Below are positions 13,856 to 22,614 of a stretch of 31,982 nt of DNA, in pieces. A program made the position numbers and the translations under genes. Location: assembly GCA_900758315.1 (NCBI GenBank), contig CAAERF010000612.1, positions 1 to 31,982 on the forward strand. Direction: 5' to 3'. Source of the DNA: an uncultured Oscillospiraceae bacterium (GTDB taxonomy: Bacteria; Bacillota; Clostridia; Oscillospirales; Oscillospiraceae). Numbering within the stretch: position 1 is the first letter of the stretch; each line of letters starts with the position of its first letter. The notes below the pieces were generated by a model. The model was given only the letters and a program-made list of their open reading frames with translations. It ran no database searches and was not told the origin of the DNA.

Positions 13856-15400
13856 TTATTTGGCGTATTCCACTGCGGTGGTCTCCCGCACCAGATGCAC
13901 CTTGATCTGACCGGGATACTCCAGCTCTTCCTCGATCTTTTTGGCCACGTTCCGTGCCAGGAGAATCATCTCGTCCTCGGAGACCTCCTCGGGCTTGATC
14001 ATGATGCGGATCTCCCGGCCGGCCTGGATGGCGTAGGCGTTGTCCACGCCCTTGAAGGAGGATGCGATCTCCTCCAGCTTTTCCAGACGCTTGATATAGT
14101 TCTCCACGTTCTCACGGCGGGCGCCGGGACGGGCGGCGGAGATGGCATCGGCGGCCTGAACCAGACAGGCCACGATGGTCTGAGGCTCGATGTCCCCGTG
14201 GTGAGCGGCGATGGCGTGGACCACCAGCTCATTCTCCTTGTAGCGCCGGGCCAGGTCCACACCGATCTGGACGTGACTGCCCTCGATTTCGTGGTCCACA
14301 GCCTTGCCCAGGTCGTGGAGCAGGCCGGCCCGCTTGGCGGTGGCCACGTCGGCGCCCAGCTCGGAGGCCAGCAGGCCGGCGATGTGGGACACCTCGATGG
14401 AGTGGTTGAGGACGTTCTGACCGTAGCTGGTGCGGTAGTGCATCCGGCCCAGCAGCTTGACTTCCTCGGGGTGGAGACTGTGGATATTGGTCTCCAGCAC
14501 AGCCCGTTCCCCCTCGGCCTTGATGACCTGTTCCACCTCACGCTTGGCCTTTTCCACCATCTCCTCAATGCGGGCGGGATGGATACGGCCGTCGGTGATC
14601 AGGCGCTCCAGGGCGATCCGGGTGATCTCCCGGCGAATGGGGTCGTAGCAGGAGACGGTGATGGCCTCCGGCGTGTCGTCGATGATGAGTTCCGCTCCGG
14701 TGAGGGTTTCCAGAGTGCGGATATTACGGCCTTCCCGGCCAATGATCCGGCCCTTCATCTCGTCATTGGGCAGTGGGACCACGGATACGGCGATCTCAGA
14801 GACCTGATCCGCCGCACAGCGCTGGATGGCCATGGCGATCATCTCCCGGGCGTAGACGGCAGCCTCGTCCTTGAAGCGATCCTTGATCTCCTTGATCTTC
14901 ATGGCCTCCTCGTGGGTGACCTCCGCCTCCACCTGGTTAATCAGGTAGTTTTTGGCGTCCTCAGTGGACAGTCCGGAGAGCTTCTCCAGGGTTTCCAGCT
15001 GAGCCTGCTTGATCTGTTCCACTTCCTCCCGGGTCCGGTCGGCGGCGGCGATGCGGTTTTGCAGTTTCTCTTCCTTTTTCTCTATGGCGTCGGTTTTCCG
15101 GTCCAGGTTTTCCTCCTTGGACTGGAGCCGGCGTTCCTGCTTGGACAGCTCAGCACGGCGTTCCTTGACCTCCTGCTCATAGCTGCTGCGTTCTCTATGA
15201 ATTTCCTCTCTGGCCTCTACCAGAGCCTCCCGCTTTTTGTTCTCAGCGGCCTTGAGCGCCTCGTTGAGAATGCGGGTAGCCTCCTGCTCTGCGGAGCCGA
15301 TTTCCTTTTCCGCGTTGCGCCGGCGGTACTGATAGCCCAGGAAAAAGCACAGGGCCAGAAGCAGGACCGCGACAAGGCCAATGATGATATAAAGCAACAT
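13856..15400 (-). CDS. rny: Ribonuclease Y
   Basis: The 514-residue endoribonuclease starts mRNA decay in Firmicutes. It has an N-terminal membrane helix ([21 protein letters not shown]), a long charged coiled coil to about residue 190, a KH RNA-binding domain ([14 protein letters not shown]), the HD metal motif ([12 protein letters not shown]) and the C-terminal RNase Y region. The length matches the family (about 520). I chose ATG 15400. AGGAGG lies 14 bases upstream, slightly far, but the in-frame GTG at 15415 overlaps that motif and cannot be used. It is alone on the minus strand; the usual neighbour spoVS is absent. Confidence 0.96.
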   Translation of the reverse strand: MLLYIIIGLVAVLLLALCFFLGYQYRRRNAEKEIGSAEQEATRILNEALKAAENKKREALVEAREEIHRERSSYEQEVKERRAELSKQERRLQSKEENLDRKTDAIEKKEEKLQNRIAAADRTREEVEQIKQAQLETLEKLSGLSTEDAKNYLINQVEAEVTHEEAMKIKEIKDRFKDEAAVYAREMIAMAIQRCAADQVSEIAVSVVPLPNDEMKGRIIGREGRNIRTLETLTGAELIIDDTPEAITVSCYDPIRREITRIALERLITDGRIHPARIEEMVEKAKREVEQVIKAEGERAVLETNIHSLHPEEVKLLGRMHYRTSYGQNVLNHSIEVSHIAGLLASELGADVATAKRAGLLHDLGKAVDHEIEGSHVQIGVDLARRYKENELVVHAIAAHHGDIEPQTIVACLVQAADAISAARPGARRENVENYIKRLEKLEEIASSFKGVDNAYAIQAGREIRIMIKPEEVSEDEMILLARNVAKKIEEELEYPGQIKVHLVRETTAVEYAK

Positions 15401-15681
15401 AGCTGATGGATACACCTCCTGTTTTCAAAATTTTGTGTTCGGGTAATGTCCGTTCGATTTGTCACATAACATGAAAAGACGCTGTACGGGACCGCATGAT
15501 TCCGCACAGCGGGCAAACGCATATTGAAAAACCAAACCCTCACAGTCCCATCGCAGGCGGCGGCAGGACCGATCGGTTCTTCAAAACAATCCACAGTTTA
15601 TTTTACTGCCAAACCGATAGGCTGTCAAGAACATTCCAGAGGCGTGTCCGGAGGAATTCTGCCGTATTTCCCGGAAAGGGG
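15401..15681. other. Divergent spacer between rny and spoIIP
   Basis: No gene is supported here. It should hold the rny promoter on the minus strand; TGTGACA near 15461-15467 is a possible -35, without a clear -10. ATCGGTT and AACCGAT (within about 15570-15625) are complementary, but no T run follows. Nothing else stands out. Confidence 0.4.
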
Positions 15682-15711
15682 GGCATATTTCCGACCGGCG
15701 GCGCATAAAGA
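15682..15711 (+). promoter_or_regulatory. Sigma-E-like sporulation promoter of spoIIP
   Basis: GGCATATT (15682-15689) and CATAAAGA (15704-15711) are spaced by 14 bases. They resemble the mother-cell sigma-E consensus (about kmATATTT, N14-15, CATACAnT). spoIIP is sigma-E dependent in Bacillus subtilis. Confidence 0.55.
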
Positions 15712-15739
15712 TACCCAGTGAGCAAAGGAGGGATTGCCC

Positions 15740-16972
15740 GTGAAACGAAAGAGAGCACCGGGAAAGAGCCGGACCACCCGCCGGCTGGTGGCATTGTCCG
15801 CGGCGGCGGCCACGGTGTGGACGATGACCCGGACGGTCAACTGGCAGGCGGTCAGTCAGTCTCTGTCCGGCCTGCGCCAGGGCTCCGAGCTGGTGGAGGA
15901 GATTGTGCGGCAGGAGCTGATCCGGCCCGCAGAGGACGGCGGACAGCTGGCACTGTCGGCCTGGGAGCGGCTGGTGGTGACAGAGTCGCCTCAGCTGATG
16001 AGCAGTCAGGGCGCGGTGAACGACTACCTGGCGGAGGAGCAGGCGACAGAGCGGTCCGCTCAGGCCCGGGCAGAGGCGTCGGAGCAGGCGGAGGAAGAAC
16101 AGGCGGCGAAAGAGGAAGAGGAGAAGAAAGAGGCGGAGCAGAAGGCGAAAGAGGAGGAAGCCCAGAAGAAACAGGAGCAGGAGGAGAAAACGGAGCCACT
16201 GTCCATCGACACCTCCAAAATCAAGGCCTCTGCCATCCGGTTGGACAACCATACGAATGGGATCTCTGTCAAAGCGGCCGATTACTTTGACAAAAAGGTC
16301 AGTCTGAAGCTCAAGCCCGCCGAGGAGGGTCCGCAGATTCTCATTCTGCACACCCATACCACCGAGGCCTACACCAAGGGCAAGAAGGATACTTACAAGG
16401 AGACGGATACCGCCCGCACCACGGACAACGACTACAATATGGTCCGGGTGGGGGAGGAGATGAAGAACGTCTTTGAGGAGATGGGGCTGTCGGTGGTCCA
16501 CGACAAGACCAAATACGACTACCCCAGCTATACCGGTTCCTATTCCCGGGCTCTGACCGGGATTCAGAAGATGCTGAAAAAGTACCCCACCATCCAGGTG
16601 GTGCTGGATGTCCACAGGGACGCCATCATCGGCAGTGACGGCACCAGCTACGCCAAAAAGACCGAGATTGACGGAGAGGAGGTGGCCCAGGTGATGCTGG
16701 TGGTGGGGACCAACGACATGGGACTGACCCACCCAAAGTGGAAGGACCACCTGACTCTGGCGGTGCAGATTCAGAAGAATATGCTGGCCATTGACAGCGA
16801 GCTGCCCCGTCCCATCGACCTGCGCCGCCAGCGCTTCAATGAGCATGCCACACCGGGCTCCCTTTTGGTGGAGGTGGGCACCAGCGGCAATACCTTAAAG
16901 CAGGCCCTGGCCGGCGCCCGGCTCTTCGCCCAAGCGGCGGGGACCCTTTATCTGGACTGCGTCACAAAATAA
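15740..16972 (+). CDS. spoIIP: Stage II sporulation protein P (peptidoglycan hydrolase of engulfment)
   Basis: The 410-residue protein cleaves septal peptidoglycan with SpoIID/SpoIIM so that the mother cell can engulf the forespore. After a basic N-terminus and one membrane segment (about 15-32) comes an Ala/Glu/Lys-rich coiled region (about 95-155). The amidase domain follows, with ILILHTHTTEAYT, VLDVHRDAI and SLLVEVGTSGNTL, which carry the zinc-binding His and Glu residues. The start is GTG 15740, seven bases after GGAGGG; a TTG two codons earlier is too close to that site. A sigma-E-like promoter lies upstream. gpr, the usual neighbour in Bacillus, is not here. Confidence 0.95.
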   Translation: MKRKRAPGKSRTTRRLVALSAAAATVWTMTRTVNWQAVSQSLSGLRQGSELVEEIVRQELIRPAEDGGQLALSAWERLVVTESPQLMSSQGAVNDYLAEEQATERSAQARAEASEQAEEEQAAKEEEEKKEAEQKAKEEEAQKKQEQEEKTEPLSIDTSKIKASAIRLDNHTNGISVKAADYFDKKVSLKLKPAEEGPQILILHTHTTEAYTKGKKDTYKETDTARTTDNDYNMVRVGEEMKNVFEEMGLSVVHDKTKYDYPSYTGSYSRALTGIQKMLKKYPTIQVVLDVHRDAIIGSDGTSYAKKTEIDGEEVAQVMLVVGTNDMGLTHPKWKDHLTLAVQIQKNMLAIDSELPRPIDLRRQRFNEHATPGSLLVEVGTSGNTLKQALAGARLFAQAAGTLYLDCVTK

Positions 16973-16995
16973 AGGAGCGTATTGTGTACGCTCCT
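16966..16995 (-). terminator. Terminator of dusB, overlapping the spoIIP stop
   Basis: AGGAGCGTA (16973-16981) and TACGCTCCT (16987-16995) form a 9-bp stem. Read on the minus strand it is followed by TTTATTTT, so it can stop dusB transcripts. The T run covers the spoIIP stop codon. It is an inverted copy of the element at 17173-17202. Confidence 0.65.
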
Positions 16996-17086
16996 CGGAC
17001 TGTAGATGAACGACTGGAAGACTGACCATCACAAAAGGCCTCGACAGAGTTCCGGCATCTCTGAGGCCGGAATAAAATCAAATTTG

Positions 17087-17117
17087 AAAAAGTGACGACA
17101 TGTGCGTCACTTTTTTT
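17087..17117 (+). terminator. Bidirectional terminator between spoIIP and dusB
   Basis: An 11-bp stem AAAAAGTGACG (17087-17097) with CGTCACTTTTT (17105-17115), loop ACATGTG, is flanked by A and T runs on either side, so it can work in both directions. A further hairpin (GGCCTC...GAGGCC, about 17038-17069) precedes it. Confidence 0.85.
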
Positions 17118-17172
17118 ACTTACTCAGCCCGCAAGCACCTTTCTGAAGGGAAGGCGCGCAGTCGACTCCCTC

Positions 17173-17202
17173 AGGAGCGTACTGTGTACGCTCCTTTATT
17201 TT
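17173..17202 (+). terminator. Terminator of spoIIP, overlapping the dusB stop
   Basis: AGGAGCGTA (17173-17181) and TACGCTCCT (17187-17195) are followed by TTTATTTT on the plus strand. The T run covers the dusB stop codon (17198-17196). It differs from the copy at 16973-16995 by one loop base. Confidence 0.65.
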
Positions 17203-18164
17203 AATTCCCGGCAAATGCCCTCGGTGATCCGGTCGATGTCCTCCATGGTGGAAATCTGGGAGATCTCCTTTTTCCAGTAGCCCGAGTGGGACACGCCCCG
17301 CAGGTACCAGGCATAGTGCTTACGAGCCTCCAGACAGGCGATTTTCTCGCCCTTCTGATCCCGGGCCAGCTGGAACTGCCGCCGGGCGGTCTCACAGCGC
17401 TCCGCCAGCGGCGGACGGGGTGGAATGTCCCGGCCCTCAATGGCGGCCTGGGCCCGTGGGAAAATCCAGGGATCCCCAAAGGCGCCGCGGCCAATCATGG
17501 CCAGGTCCGCGCCGGTGTACCGGAGGATGTGGGCGGCGTCCTCGGGCTCAAAGATGTCGCCATTGGCAATCACCGGGATGGAGAGGGCCTCCTTCACGGC
17601 CCGAATGATGTCCCAGTCCGCCCTGCCGGAGTACATCTGGGTTTTGGTCCGGCCGTGGAGGGTGATGGCCGCCGCGCCGGCGCTCTCCAGCACCTGACAG
17701 AACTCCACTGCATTGACGTGGCCCTTGTCCCAGCCCTTCCGGGTTTTCACCGTCACCGGAATGCCGCAGCCCCGCCGCACCGCCTCCACAATCCGGGCGG
17801 CCTTGTCGGGGTCCTTCATCAGGGCGCTGCCGTCGCCATTGTTGGCCACCTTGGGCACCGGACAGCCCATGTTGATGTCGATGATGTCCGGCTGCTCCAG
17901 CTCCATGATCCTGGCCGCAGCCTCTTCCATGCACACCTCATCGCTGCCAAAGAGCTGGATGGCCACCGGGTGCTCGTCGGGGCCCAGTTCCATAATCCGG
18001 CGGGTCTTTTTGTCCTGATAGCACAGGGCCTTGGCAGAGATCATCTCAGTGACCGTGTAGCCGCAGCCCAGCTGGCGGCAGATGGTCCGGTAGGCCAGGT
18101 CGGACACGCCGGCCATGGGCGCCAGTGCCACCTTGCCCGGAATTTCCACAGTTCCAATTTTCAT
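17196..18164 (-). CDS. dusB: tRNA-dihydrouridine synthase (DusB type)
   Basis: The 322-residue flavoenzyme reduces specific uridines in tRNA to dihydrouridine. The Dus signature is clear: the N-terminal LAPMAGVSDLAYR of the FMN barrel, the catalytic C101 in DINMGCPVPK, then VTVKTRKGWD, ITLHGRTKTQMYSG, PVIANGDI and MIGRGAFGDPWIF of the FMN phosphate site. A helical C-terminal domain follows. The ATG at 18164 has GGGAGGG five bases upstream. A promoter TTGCCC-N17-TAAAAT is present. It is monocistronic and converges on spoIIP. Confidence 0.95.
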   Translation of the reverse strand: MKIGTVEIPGKVALAPMAGVSDLAYRTICRQLGCGYTVTEMISAKALCYQDKKTRRIMELGPDEHPVAIQLFGSDEVCMEEAAARIMELEQPDIIDINMGCPVPKVANNGDGSALMKDPDKAARIVEAVRRGCGIPVTVKTRKGWDKGHVNAVEFCQVLESAGAAAITLHGRTKTQMYSGRADWDIIRAVKEALSIPVIANGDIFEPEDAAHILRYTGADLAMIGRGAFGDPWIFPRAQAAIEGRDIPPRPPLAERCETARRQFQLARDQKGEKIACLEARKHYAWYLRGVSHSGYWKKEISQISTMEDIDRITEGICRELK

Positions 18165-18197
18165 AGGGTCCCTCCCATTTGGAAGCGTTTCCCCGTT

Positions 18198-18226
18198 ATT
18201 TTAGCACGTTCCGCCGGGCCGGGCAA
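18198..18226 (-). promoter_or_regulatory. Promoter of dusB
   Basis: On the minus strand, TTGCCC (18226-18221) and TAAAAT (18203-18198) are spaced by 17 bases. Confidence 0.55.
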
Positions 18227-18313
18227 TGGGGCCCTCATTTCCCGACGGATTTTTTGGCGGGATTCCCTTTATACTGGTCCCAAACAACGAAACTGTGAGA
18301 GGGGAAGGTACCC

Positions 18314-20680
18314 ATGCGCACAAAAGAGACCGTTCTGCGGCTGGCGGGCCAGTTCCGGCAGGACTTTTGGGAAAAGGGCGAGGTAGTGCTCCAGTCGCCC
18401 ATGCTGATTCAGGCGGCGGAGTGTGCCCGACGGTTCATTCTGGGGGCGGTGCTGTCGCGGAGCGAGATTCTCTCCGGATACGCACCCTTTGCCCTGGGGT
18501 GGATCGGCGCGTCCGGCTCGGGACCCGGCGGATTTGCCGCGCTGCTGGGGTCCGCTCTGGGGTATCTGCTGGGACTGGGACTGGTGGAGGGCCTGCGCTA
18601 TGTGGCGGCGGGGATTCTCATCTACGCCACCGCCTTTGCCCTCTGTGACCTGCGCATTTACCGGATGGAGTGGTTTATGCCGCTGGCTGCCGGCGGCGTG
18701 ACGGCGGTGACCGGTTTTATCTACTTATCCGAGGCCGGATGGGATGGGACGGCGGCGGTGTGCTATGCCACTGAGGTGGTGCTGGCGGGAGCGGCCTGTC
18801 TGTGCTACCGGCGGCTGCCAGACCTGCTGGAGGAGCTGGAGGAATCGCCTGTGGCAGAGCGGCTCTTTCTCATCGCCACGGTGCTCATCGCGTTCTGCCC
18901 TATGCGGATTACCTGGGGACTGTCGCCCGGTATCATTCTGGCCTGCTTTTTTGTCCTGCCGGTGGGCGAGGGCAACCCGGGGTACCGGGCCGCCGTGGGC
19001 GCGGGATTCGGCCTGGCTGTGGATTTGACCCTGGGCGGCGGCGGGTTGTATACCTGCGCGCTGGGAGCTGGCGGACTGCTGGCGGAGGGCGCCCGGCACC
19101 GGGGCAGACTGGTACAGATCGGGCTGTTTCTGGCGGCGGGTATGGCGGCAGTGATCTGGTTTGGCGGCGCGGTCCGGGACGCCGGAAACCTGTTGGTGGG
19201 CGCGCTGCTCTACCTGGCCCTGCCCAGGCAGGCAGAGGCCTGGCTGCGCAGATTTTTCCAGCGGGAACCGGCCATTTCCACGGCGTCCATGCCCGCGGGC
19301 GACGGCATCCGCCAGTCGGTGAGCCATCAGCTAGGGGAGCGTGCGGCGGCCTACCGTCAGCTGAGCCAGCAACTGGAGAGCCAGCTGAAGGAGGAGAAAC
19401 AGGAGTACCCGGGCGAGATCTTCGACCGGACGGCGGAACGGATCTGTAAGGGCTGCGCCCTGCAAAAGATCTGTTGGCAGCGGGACTACCGCAACACCTA
19501 TCAGGTGCTCAACCGGGCGCTCCAGGTGATGGAGGAGCGAGGCTACTGCCGGGAGCGGGATTTCCCGGAGAGCTTCACCAGCCGCTGTCTGCGCATCCGC
19601 TCTTTTGTCACCGCCGCCAACGAGGAGTTATACGCCTGGCGCAACCGGCGGCGGTTTCAGGTTCAGATGCGGGACAGCCGTCAGATGGTGGTCCGGCAGT
19701 TTCGGCAGATGTCCCACCTGCTGGAGGATACGGCGGTGGAGTTGGGAGGTGAGTTGATGCCGGATGCCAGAGGAATTGCCGCGGTGAAGCGGGTGCTACG
19801 CAGCAACGGCGTGACGGCGACGGTGTCTGTCCAGCGGAACGGTCAGGGCCGCCGGGTGGTGGAACTGACGGGGCAGGAGCTGTCCGCCATGGCGGCGGCA
19901 GACGGCCGGCGACGGCTGGCCGGAGCGTTGGGGATTCCCCTGGAGGGCGGCGAGCTGGTGCGCACCGAACAGGGCCAGCGGCTCCGGTTCCGGGAGAGTC
20001 CCCGGCTGGCGGCCAAGGTGGGCGCGGCGGCCCGTCCCAAGGAGGGGGAGTCGGTCAGCGGCGACAACGGCACCTGGTTCAAAGATGACCGTGGGACGCT
20101 GTGGGTGGTGCTCTGCGACGGTATGGGCGTAGGCAGTGCTGCTGCTGCGGAGAGCCGGTTGGCCCTGCGCCTGCTGGAGAGCTTTCTGCGGTCCGGCGTG
20201 GCGGCGGAGACCGCCTTGCATACCCTCACCGGCGCCCTGGCGGTCCGGGCTCAGGAGGGGTTCGGATTCAGCACCATCGACCTGCTGCGCATCGACCTGT
20301 TTTCCGGCGAGGGCGTGGTGTACAAGCTGGGGGCGGCACCCAGCTACCTGCGGAAAAACGGCATCATCAACCGGCTGGGCCAGAGCGCCCTGCCCGCCGG
20401 ACTGAGCATGGCGGGAGAGGAGCGAATTGACCTGACCCGGTTCCAGGCGGGACCGGGAGATCTGCTCGTCCTGGTCACCGACGGGGTCACGGACGGAGCG
20501 GAGGATCTGTGGCTCCGGGAGCGAAGTGAGAATTTTCCAGGCAGTTCGCCCCGGGAGCTGGCCCTGGCTCTGTTGGAGGATCCCCACGCCAGAAAGGATG
20601 ATGACCGGACGGCGGTGGTGATTCTGCTGAGCCGGCGGGGTGAGGACGAGCGGTCCGGACCGGTGGGGACGTCTGCATAA
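18314..20680 (+). CDS. spoIIE: Stage II sporulation protein E (SpoIIAA phosphatase)
   Basis: The 788-residue protein sits at the sporulation septum and dephosphorylates SpoIIAA, which frees sigma-F in the forespore. The N-terminal third (to about residue 320) has around ten membrane segments. A central helical region includes ERICKGCALQKICW. The C-terminal PP2C phosphatase domain carries the metal aspartates D602 in LCDGMGVG, D723 in VTDGVTDG, and the D762-D764 cluster. Bacillus SpoIIE is 827 residues, so the length is close. The ATG at 18314 has GGGGAAGG upstream. TATACT (18270-18275) may be the -10; I saw no convincing Spo0A box. Confidence 0.95.
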   Translation: MRTKETVLRLAGQFRQDFWEKGEVVLQSPMLIQAAECARRFILGAVLSRSEILSGYAPFALGWIGASGSGPGGFAALLGSALGYLLGLGLVEGLRYVAAGILIYATAFALCDLRIYRMEWFMPLAAGGVTAVTGFIYLSEAGWDGTAAVCYATEVVLAGAACLCYRRLPDLLEELEESPVAERLFLIATVLIAFCPMRITWGLSPGIILACFFVLPVGEGNPGYRAAVGAGFGLAVDLTLGGGGLYTCALGAGGLLAEGARHRGRLVQIGLFLAAGMAAVIWFGGAVRDAGNLLVGALLYLALPRQAEAWLRRFFQREPAISTASMPAGDGIRQSVSHQLGERAAAYRQLSQQLESQLKEEKQEYPGEIFDRTAERICKGCALQKICWQRDYRNTYQVLNRALQVMEERGYCRERDFPESFTSRCLRIRSFVTAANEELYAWRNRRRFQVQMRDSRQMVVRQFRQMSHLLEDTAVELGGELMPDARGIAAVKRVLRSNGVTATVSVQRNGQGRRVVELTGQELSAMAAADGRRRLAGALGIPLEGGELVRTEQGQRLRFRESPRLAAKVGAAARPKEGESVSGDNGTWFKDDRGTLWVVLCDGMGVGSAAAAESRLALRLLESFLRSGVAAETALHTLTGALAVRAQEGFGFSTIDLLRIDLFSGEGVVYKLGAAPSYLRKNGIINRLGQSALPAGLSMAGEERIDLTRFQAGPGDLLVLVTDGVTDGAEDLWLRERSENFPGSSPRELALALLEDPHARKDDDRTAVVILLSRRGEDERSGPVGTSA

Positions 20681-20756
20681 ATTCGCCGGAACTGGGCCAT
20701 ACTGGAAATATCGGGCGGGAAGCCCGTGCGATTTTCCAGAGAAAGGTGTGGCTGAT

Positions 20757-21035
20757 GTGGTGAAGGGAATTTCCCGCCGAGTGATTGTAGTCCGCTCACC
20801 GGACCCCCGTTTTTTTGAGCAGGCGATTTTTCTGATGAAGGAGGATGCGTTTCACAACGGCACCGTCTCCGCAGATCAGGTGGTGGCGGAGGCCCGGCAG
20901 GCGGCGGCCGGATACATCCGCCGCAACGCCGAGGGACGGCAGAAAAAGCGGCGGCAGTTGCCCGGTGCGATCTGGTTTCTCCTGGGCGGCGGCGTGATCG
21001 CAGTGGCCTGGGGTCTGTCCTGGCTGCTGCTGTAA
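20757..21035 (+). CDS. Small membrane protein downstream of spoIIE
   Basis: I do not recognise this protein of about 92 residues. It has a basic N-terminus (VKGISRRVIVVRSPDPRFF), then a predicted helical stretch with DQVVAEARQAAAGYIRR, a strongly basic patch (GRQKKRRQ) and a C-terminal membrane helix (GAIWFLLGGGVIAVAWGLSWLLL). This tail-anchored layout suggests a cytoplasmic domain held at the membrane. The likely start is GTG 20757, with AAAGG about ten bases upstream. GTG 20748 is too close to that site and GTG 20760 is possible. It begins 76 bases after spoIIE and is followed by a terminator, so it may be co-transcribed with spoIIE and act in sporulation. Confidence 0.65.
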   Translation: MVKGISRRVIVVRSPDPRFFEQAIFLMKEDAFHNGTVSADQVVAEARQAAAGYIRRNAEGRQKKRRQLPGAIWFLLGGGVIAVAWGLSWLLL

Positions 21036-21051
21036 CAGAATACAAGACGGA

Positions 21052-21089
21052 GGACGGTCTGCAAGACGTTTGCAGGCCGTCCGTTTCAT
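21052..21089 (+). terminator. Terminator after the spoIIE unit
   Basis: A 13-bp stem (21052-21064 with 21070-21082, one wobble) is followed by GTTTCATT. The T run is modest. Confidence 0.7.
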
Positions 21090-21114
21090 TGCAGGTGGGA
21101 AGTTTTGAAGTTTC

Positions 21115-21143
21115 TTGATTGTGACAGGCTGAAATGGTAAGAT
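21115..21143 (+). promoter_or_regulatory. Promoter of the pucR-like gene
   Basis: TTGATT (21115-21120) and TAAGAT (21138-21143) are spaced by 17 bases. Confidence 0.6.
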
Positions 21144-21199
21144 AGGTTACATCATTTGGTTGAAAATGAGCTAAAAGGGCCGCAAAGGGGGTGTGTAAC

Positions 21200-22432
21200 G
21201 TGGCGATTACGGTGAGAGAAGCGTTGGAGATTGAGGCGGTCAAGGTGTGCCAGATTTTGGGAGGCCGGGCGGGGCTGGACCGGGAGATCTGGTACATCAA
21301 CGCCATGGAACAGCCGGATATCACGGGCTGGGTCCGGAAAAATGAGCTGATGATCACCACAGGCTACGTCATCAAAGGGGACAAGGACCAGCTGCTGTGG
21401 CTGATCCGGAATCTCAACGACATCGGTGCGGCAGGGCTGATGATTAAGACGACGTTTTTCAGTGAGTTCCCCAGAGAGGCGGGAGAGCTGGCGGACCAGC
21501 TGTCCTTTCCGCTCATTGCCTGGCCGGACGATATGCCTTTTATCTCCCTGATGCACCCGATTATGGAGGCCATTGTGGAGTCCCAGAACACGACGCTGAA
21601 GCGGGTGCAGAGCAGCCTGGACCAGACGCGGACCCAGACTATGAACCGGAACCTGTTTGAGGACCTCCAGGCCGGGGTGATTCCCGTGGAGCAGATTGCC
21701 GAGCGGAGAACGGCTGCGCTGGAATGGCCCCAGTTGCCCATCCGGGTGGTGGTTTTCGATATTCGCGGGTATAAGGAGCTCCGGGAGCGTTTAGATGTGG
21801 AGGCCCTGCTGGAGCGGAAGGAGAAGATCCTGAAGATCATAGCGGACTCCCTCAGAGAGAAAGATCAATTTCACGGGGTGGTCTTTCCCAAAAACGACAA
21901 CTTCGTGGGCGTCATAAGGGACCGGGGAGATCTGGATGAGCTGAAGGGGCTGATTGATGTGATCCTGCTGCGCCTGGAGGCGCGGCTGAACCAGAGGATG
22001 CGGGTCGGCATTTCAGAGACCGGGCAGAAGTACATGGAGATCGCCGGACTGCACCAGAATGCGGTGGACGCCATCGAGATCATCCGCAAAACGGCGCCGG
22101 AGAAGAGCGTGGCGTGTATTGAGGAGCTGTGGTTTCCCCAGCTGCTGAAAAACGTGGCCAAGGACAATCAGGCGGCCATCCAGCGCATGTGGGAGCCGCT
22201 GGAGGCGCTGGAGGCCTATGACCGGGAGCACGAGGGAGTGCTGATGGAGACCCTACAGGTGTACATCGCCCACTCCTGTCAGAAGCAGGTGACGGCGGAT
22301 CAGCTCTTCCTCCACCGGAATACGCTGACCTACCGGCTGAAGAAGATCGAGGCGATTCTGGGATTTTCACCGGAGGAGCACGAGCGCTTTTTGGAGCTAA
22401 GCATTCTTTTCTATTTGAGGAAGTTTTTGTAA
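21200..22432 (+). CDS. PucR family transcriptional regulator
   Basis: The 410-residue protein has the PucR layout: an N-terminal PucR domain (about 1-130, with ITVREAL, NELMITTGYVI, PLIAWPDDMPF), a middle GGDEF-like region (about 165-280), and the C-terminal helix-turn-helix (HRNTLTYRLKKIEAILG) of the PucR/CdaR HTH_30 type. PucR proteins typically activate catabolic genes for purines, ureides, amino acids or related nitrogen compounds. The start GTG 21200 lies eight bases after AAAGGGGG. It has its own promoter and terminator and sits directly upstream of the hydantoinase-family operon in the same direction, so it is the probable local regulator. Confidence 0.9.
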   Translation: MAITVREALEIEAVKVCQILGGRAGLDREIWYINAMEQPDITGWVRKNELMITTGYVIKGDKDQLLWLIRNLNDIGAAGLMIKTTFFSEFPREAGELADQLSFPLIAWPDDMPFISLMHPIMEAIVESQNTTLKRVQSSLDQTRTQTMNRNLFEDLQAGVIPVEQIAERRTAALEWPQLPIRVVVFDIRGYKELRERLDVEALLERKEKILKIIADSLREKDQFHGVVFPKNDNFVGVIRDRGDLDELKGLIDVILLRLEARLNQRMRVGISETGQKYMEIAGLHQNAVDAIEIIRKTAPEKSVACIEELWFPQLLKNVAKDNQAAIQRMWEPLEALEAYDREHEGVLMETLQVYIAHSCQKQVTADQLFLHRNTLTYRLKKIEAILGFSPEEHERFLELSILFYLRKFL

Positions 22433-22438
22433 AAGAAA

Positions 22439-22482
22439 CGGGTTGACTGTGCGTGACGCATAATCAGCCCGCTTTCTTTTTG
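22439..22482 (+). terminator. Terminator after the pucR-like gene
   Basis: CGGGTTGA (22439-22446) pairs with TCAGCCCG (22464-22471), and an inner TGCG/CGCA extends the stem. CTTTCTTTTTG follows. Confidence 0.8.
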
Positions 22483-22533
22483 TAAGGCGCGCCCGTAGAC
22501 CGGAGCGCAGGGAGATGATAAACTGAGACAAAA

Positions 22534-22614
22534 GGGCAAAGAGGCCCAGTCGGCCCAAAGGGCGATCGGTTCCTCTTTGCTCTTATTTTACTTGCGAAGG
22601 TCGGGAACCTTCGC
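22534..22614 (+). promoter_or_regulatory. Hairpin-rich leader of the hydantoinase operon
   Basis: An 11-bp stem GGGCAAAGAGG (22534-22544) with CCTCTTTGCTC (22572-22582), with an inner GGCCC/GGGC pairing, is followed by TTATTTTA, like an intrinsic terminator. A second hairpin GCGAAGGT/ACCTTCGC (22594-22601 with 22607-22614) ends seven bases before the GGAAAGGA of the next gene. The arrangement could be a transcription attenuator or hold the PucR operator. No clear promoter was found in this gap. Confidence 0.5.

Noticed and set aside
13565..15406. 613-codon plus-strand open frame opposite rny
   Set aside because: Pure shadow of rny in a G+C-rich gene; no ribosome binding site and no recognisable domain.
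15581..16846. 421-codon minus-strand open frame opposite spoIIP
   Set aside because: Shadow of spoIIP, Leu/His/Arg-rich low-complexity translation.
18226..18313. Spo0A box upstream of spoIIE
   Set aside because: No TTTGTCRAA-like sequence on either strand; only a -10-like TATACT is visible.
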